A DNA stretch of 64,000 bases. Origin: Desulfosarcina ovata subsp. ovata (lineage in GTDB: Bacteria > Desulfobacterota > Desulfobacteria > Desulfobacterales > Desulfosarcinaceae). Shown one piece after another: positions 62,031-64,000 of this stretch. Where the stretch lies: assembly GCF_009689005.1 (NCBI RefSeq), contig NZ_AP021879.1, forward strand, positions 2,170,001-2,234,000. Reading direction: 5' to 3'. Both the position numbers and the translations under genes were made by a program. Under the pieces are notes generated by a model. It ran no database searches. It saw only the letters and a list, made by a program, of their open reading frames with translations, and was not told the DNA's origin. Each line of letters starts with the position of its first letter. Position 1 is the stretch's first letter.

Positions 62031-63218
62031 ATGAAAACGACCCCCATCCATGGATTCCGCGCAACCTGCCGGACAACCCTGCGTCGCTGGCCAAAACTGA
62101 CCGATATCGGGCTGCTCACCGCCATGCTGATCACAGTGGCCGTAATCCCCCATGCCCGTGCGCAATCACCCGGCCAGGCGCCGCCGCCCATGGTGGAGGT
62201 GGCGGTAATCGAGGAAAAAGCGGTCAACCCGCCCATGGAACATGTGGGCCGGGTTGAGGCCATCCAGGCCGTGGATGTGCAGGCCCGCGTGCAGGGTTAT
62301 CTGGAACAGGTCAAATTCACCGAAGGCAGCCGGGTCAAGGCCGGCAATCTGCTCTACGTGATTGAACAGGCCCCGTACACCGCCCAGGTCAAGGCCGACG
62401 CCGCCAAGGCCGCCGAAGCCCGGGCGGCCCTGAGCAAAACCCGCCAGTACCGGGAGCGTCTGCAGTCGGTGCGCTCCGGCGGGGTCTCCAAAACCGATCT
62501 GGAGACCGCCCTGGCCGACGAGCAGGAGGCCCGGGCCAAAGTCGATCAGGCCGACGCCACCCTGGATGTCTCACGGCTGAACCTGGATTACACCACCATC
62601 AAAGCTCCCATCAGAGGCCGCATCGGCGCCTCCAATGTCACCCGCGGAAATTTGGTGGGACCGGATTCGGGTCCGCTGGCACGCATCGTCCAGCTCGATC
62701 CGATCCGGGTGGTTTACTCGGTCAGCGAATCCGACCGTGTGGATGTTTTACTGGACTTCCAATCCCAGGGGCATACCATTGACGATGCCAAACAGGATCT
62801 CGTGCTCCACCTGCGCCTGCCCAACGGCGCCATGTATGACCGCCCGGGACGAATTGAGTTCACCGACAACGAGGTGGACCGCACCACCGGAACGGTGGCT
62901 GTCCGCGCGGTCTTCGACAACCCCGACGAGATTCTTTTGCCGGGCCAGTTCGTGACTGTGGTCCTCAGTCTGGCCAATCCGCAGAAAATGCCCGTGGTCC
63001 CCCAGCGCGCGGTCCTGGAAGACCAAAAAGGCCAGTATGTGTTCGTGGTTGGTGCCGACAACCGGGTCCAGCGGCGCAATATTACCACCGGGTTGACCGT
63101 GGAAACGGAGTGGGCCGTCAAGAGCGGCCTGATGACCGGTGAAACCGTGATCGTTTCGGGCGTGCAGAAAGTTCGCAGCGGACAGACCGTCAACCCCCAG
63201 CCCGTGGGCAATCCATAA
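62031..63218 (+). CDS. RND efflux periplasmic adaptor (MFP) subunit
   Basis: 395 aa. Signal sequence (IGLLTAMLITVAVIPHARA), then the lipoyl/hairpin/beta-barrel layout of AcrA-type proteins: VDVQARVQGYLEQVKFTEGS, a coiled-coil hairpin (about 115-175), YTTIKAPIRGRIG, and the membrane-proximal domain with VVPQRAVLED. There is no lipobox Cys. It links the RND pump to an outer-membrane channel. AAAGGAC precedes the ATG. The pump gene follows after 17 bp. Confidence 0.92.
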   Translation: MKTTPIHGFRATCRTTLRRWPKLTDIGLLTAMLITVAVIPHARAQSPGQAPPPMVEVAVIEEKAVNPPMEHVGRVEAIQAVDVQARVQGYLEQVKFTEGSRVKAGNLLYVIEQAPYTAQVKADAAKAAEARAALSKTRQYRERLQSVRSGGVSKTDLETALADEQEARAKVDQADATLDVSRLNLDYTTIKAPIRGRIGASNVTRGNLVGPDSGPLARIVQLDPIRVVYSVSESDRVDVLLDFQSQGHTIDDAKQDLVLHLRLPNGAMYDRPGRIEFTDNEVDRTTGTVAVRAVFDNPDEILLPGQFVTVVLSLANPQKMPVVPQRAVLEDQKGQYVFVVGADNRVQRRNITTGLTVETEWAVKSGLMTGETVIVSGVQKVRSGQTVNPQPVGNP

Positions 63219-63235
63219 AGCCAAAAGGATCGATC

Positions 63236-64000
63236 ATGCTATCCAGAATCTTCATCCAGCGTCCGCGCCTGGCCATGGTGGTCTCCCTGATCATCACCTT
63301 TGCCGGACTGCTGGCCATCTTCAATATCCCGGTGTCCGAATATCCGAACAAAATCGTACCCCCGGAAATATATGTATCCGCCACCTACCCCGGTGCCAAT
63401 GCCGAAGAGGTGGCCGCGTCGGTGGCATCCCCGTTGGAATCCCGGATCAACGGGGTGGACGACATGCTCTACATGTCCTCCACGGCCACCAACAACGGCA
63501 GTTATTCCCTGTCGATCTATTTTGCCGTGGGAACGGACCCGGACATCGCCCAGGTCAACGTGCTCAACCGCGTTCAGGAAGCCCAGTCCAGCCTGCCCAG
63601 CGAAGTCACCGAGCAGGGAATTTCCGTGCGCCAGCGCTCGTCGGACATGCTGGGCGTGGTGTTCTTCTACTACAAGGACGCCAGCCGGGATGTCCTTCCG
63701 CTGGCCAACTGGGTTTCTATCAACGTCAGCGACACCCTCAAACGAGTGGAGGGCGTCAGCGAGGCCAGCCCCTTCGGGTCCCACGACTACAGCATGCGTA
63801 TCTGGCTCGACCCCGTCCGGCTCACCGCCCTGGGACTCACCGCCGATGACGTGATCAGCGCCATACAGGAGCAGAACCTTTTGGCCGCCGCCGGCTCCAT
63901 CGGTACCGCCCCCATGCCCGACGGCCAGCAGGTCCAGTACACCCTCAAGGTCAAGGGGCGGCTTTCCAGTGCCGCGGAATTCGGCGATATCGTGGTGCAG
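63236..64000 (+). CDS. RND efflux permease, AcrB/MexB type (partial, cut by the right edge)
   Basis: The first 255 codons are visible, with no stop before the window ends. Short cytoplasmic start (MLSRIFIQRPRLAM), first membrane helix (VVSLIITFAGLLAIF), then the porter-domain hallmarks PPEIYVSATYPGANAEEV, INGVDDMLYMSS, and QEAQSSLPSEV. Proton-driven inner-membrane pump of the HAE1 group. AAAGGATCGATC precedes the ATG. Second gene of the operon controlled by the divergent TetR. Confidence 0.92.
   Translation, partial: MLSRIFIQRPRLAMVVSLIITFAGLLAIFNIPVSEYPNKIVPPEIYVSATYPGANAEEVAASVASPLESRINGVDDMLYMSSTATNNGSYSLSIYFAVGTDPDIAQVNVLNRVQEAQSSLPSEVTEQGISVRQRSSDMLGVVFFYYKDASRDVLPLANWVSINVSDTLKRVEGVSEASPFGSHDYSMRIWLDPVRLTALGLTADDVISAIQEQNLLAAAGSIGTAPMPDGQQVQYTLKVKGRLSSAAEFGDIVVQ

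Overview
The window looks like a chromosome segment of a strictly anaerobic, sulfate-reducing-type Desulfobacterota (Desulfobacteraceae/Desulfosarcinaceae-like). The grounds are: a lactate-oxidation cluster laid out like the Desulfovibrio organic-acid region (GlcD-type dehydrogenase, Fe-S subunit, LutC-like protein, fused LldEF of 718 aa); a MetF fused to a MetV-like Cys-rich tail, as in Wood-Ljungdahl organisms; a mitochondrial/spirochaete/delta-type EF-G; a probable taurine:pyruvate aminotransferase; and many PAS/receiver hybrid kinases. Most genes are GC-rich, with AT-richer patches at 32.3-34.3 kb and 36.4-40.1 kb. No rRNA, tRNA or CRISPR array was recognised.

Layout. 0-3.9 kb: the end of a type VI secretion locus (tssJ, a TagH-C-like gene, and a large zinc-ribbon protein whose tail carries ten threonine motifs). 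4.3-16.5 kb: housekeeping and regulation (Ste24-type protease, P-loop ATPase, EF-G, hybrid kinase, MetF-MetV, thiamine-binding protein, class-III aminotransferase, cNMP-binding protein). 16.7-21 kb: a rocD-argF-arcC-pyrB ornithine/carbamoyl-phosphate cluster. 21.3-26.2 kb: smc and ftsY. 26.3-30.5 kb: a solute-binding protein paired with a polytopic PilZ protein, then an unknown gene. 30.6-32.1 kb: xthA/nth base-excision repair. 32.3-34.3 kb: an AT-rich esterase and an enoyl-CoA-hydratase-like gene. 34.4-35.9 kb: a decayed duplicate of the lactate/ACT/msrAB region, followed by transposase debris, a repeat-containing secreted protein, a complete IS and an orphan antitoxin. 40.2-47.6 kb: the intact lactate-oxidation cluster, preceded by a chimeric ORF that seems to have replaced lactate permease. 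47.6-52.3 kb: a solute-binding protein/hybrid kinase pair and periplasmic MsrAB. 52.3-61 kb: phosphatase, HD-GYP, two Hsp20s, glycogen phosphorylase and an EAL-HDOD protein. 61-64 kb: TetR divergent from an RND efflux operon that runs off the right edge.

Most notable: (i) a family of about 125-155 bp MITEs with CAGGG-type inverted ends, two of them with perfect 10-bp target duplications, one of which lengthened a small gene by five codons; (ii) the decayed duplicate at 34.4-35.9 kb, which keeps two small genes intact and an 11-bp-periodic promoter array; (iii) a sensor-domain/lactate-permease chimera upstream of the lactate genes; (iv) a solute-binding protein/PilZ membrane-protein pair; (v) the repeated threonine motifs next to a type VI locus.
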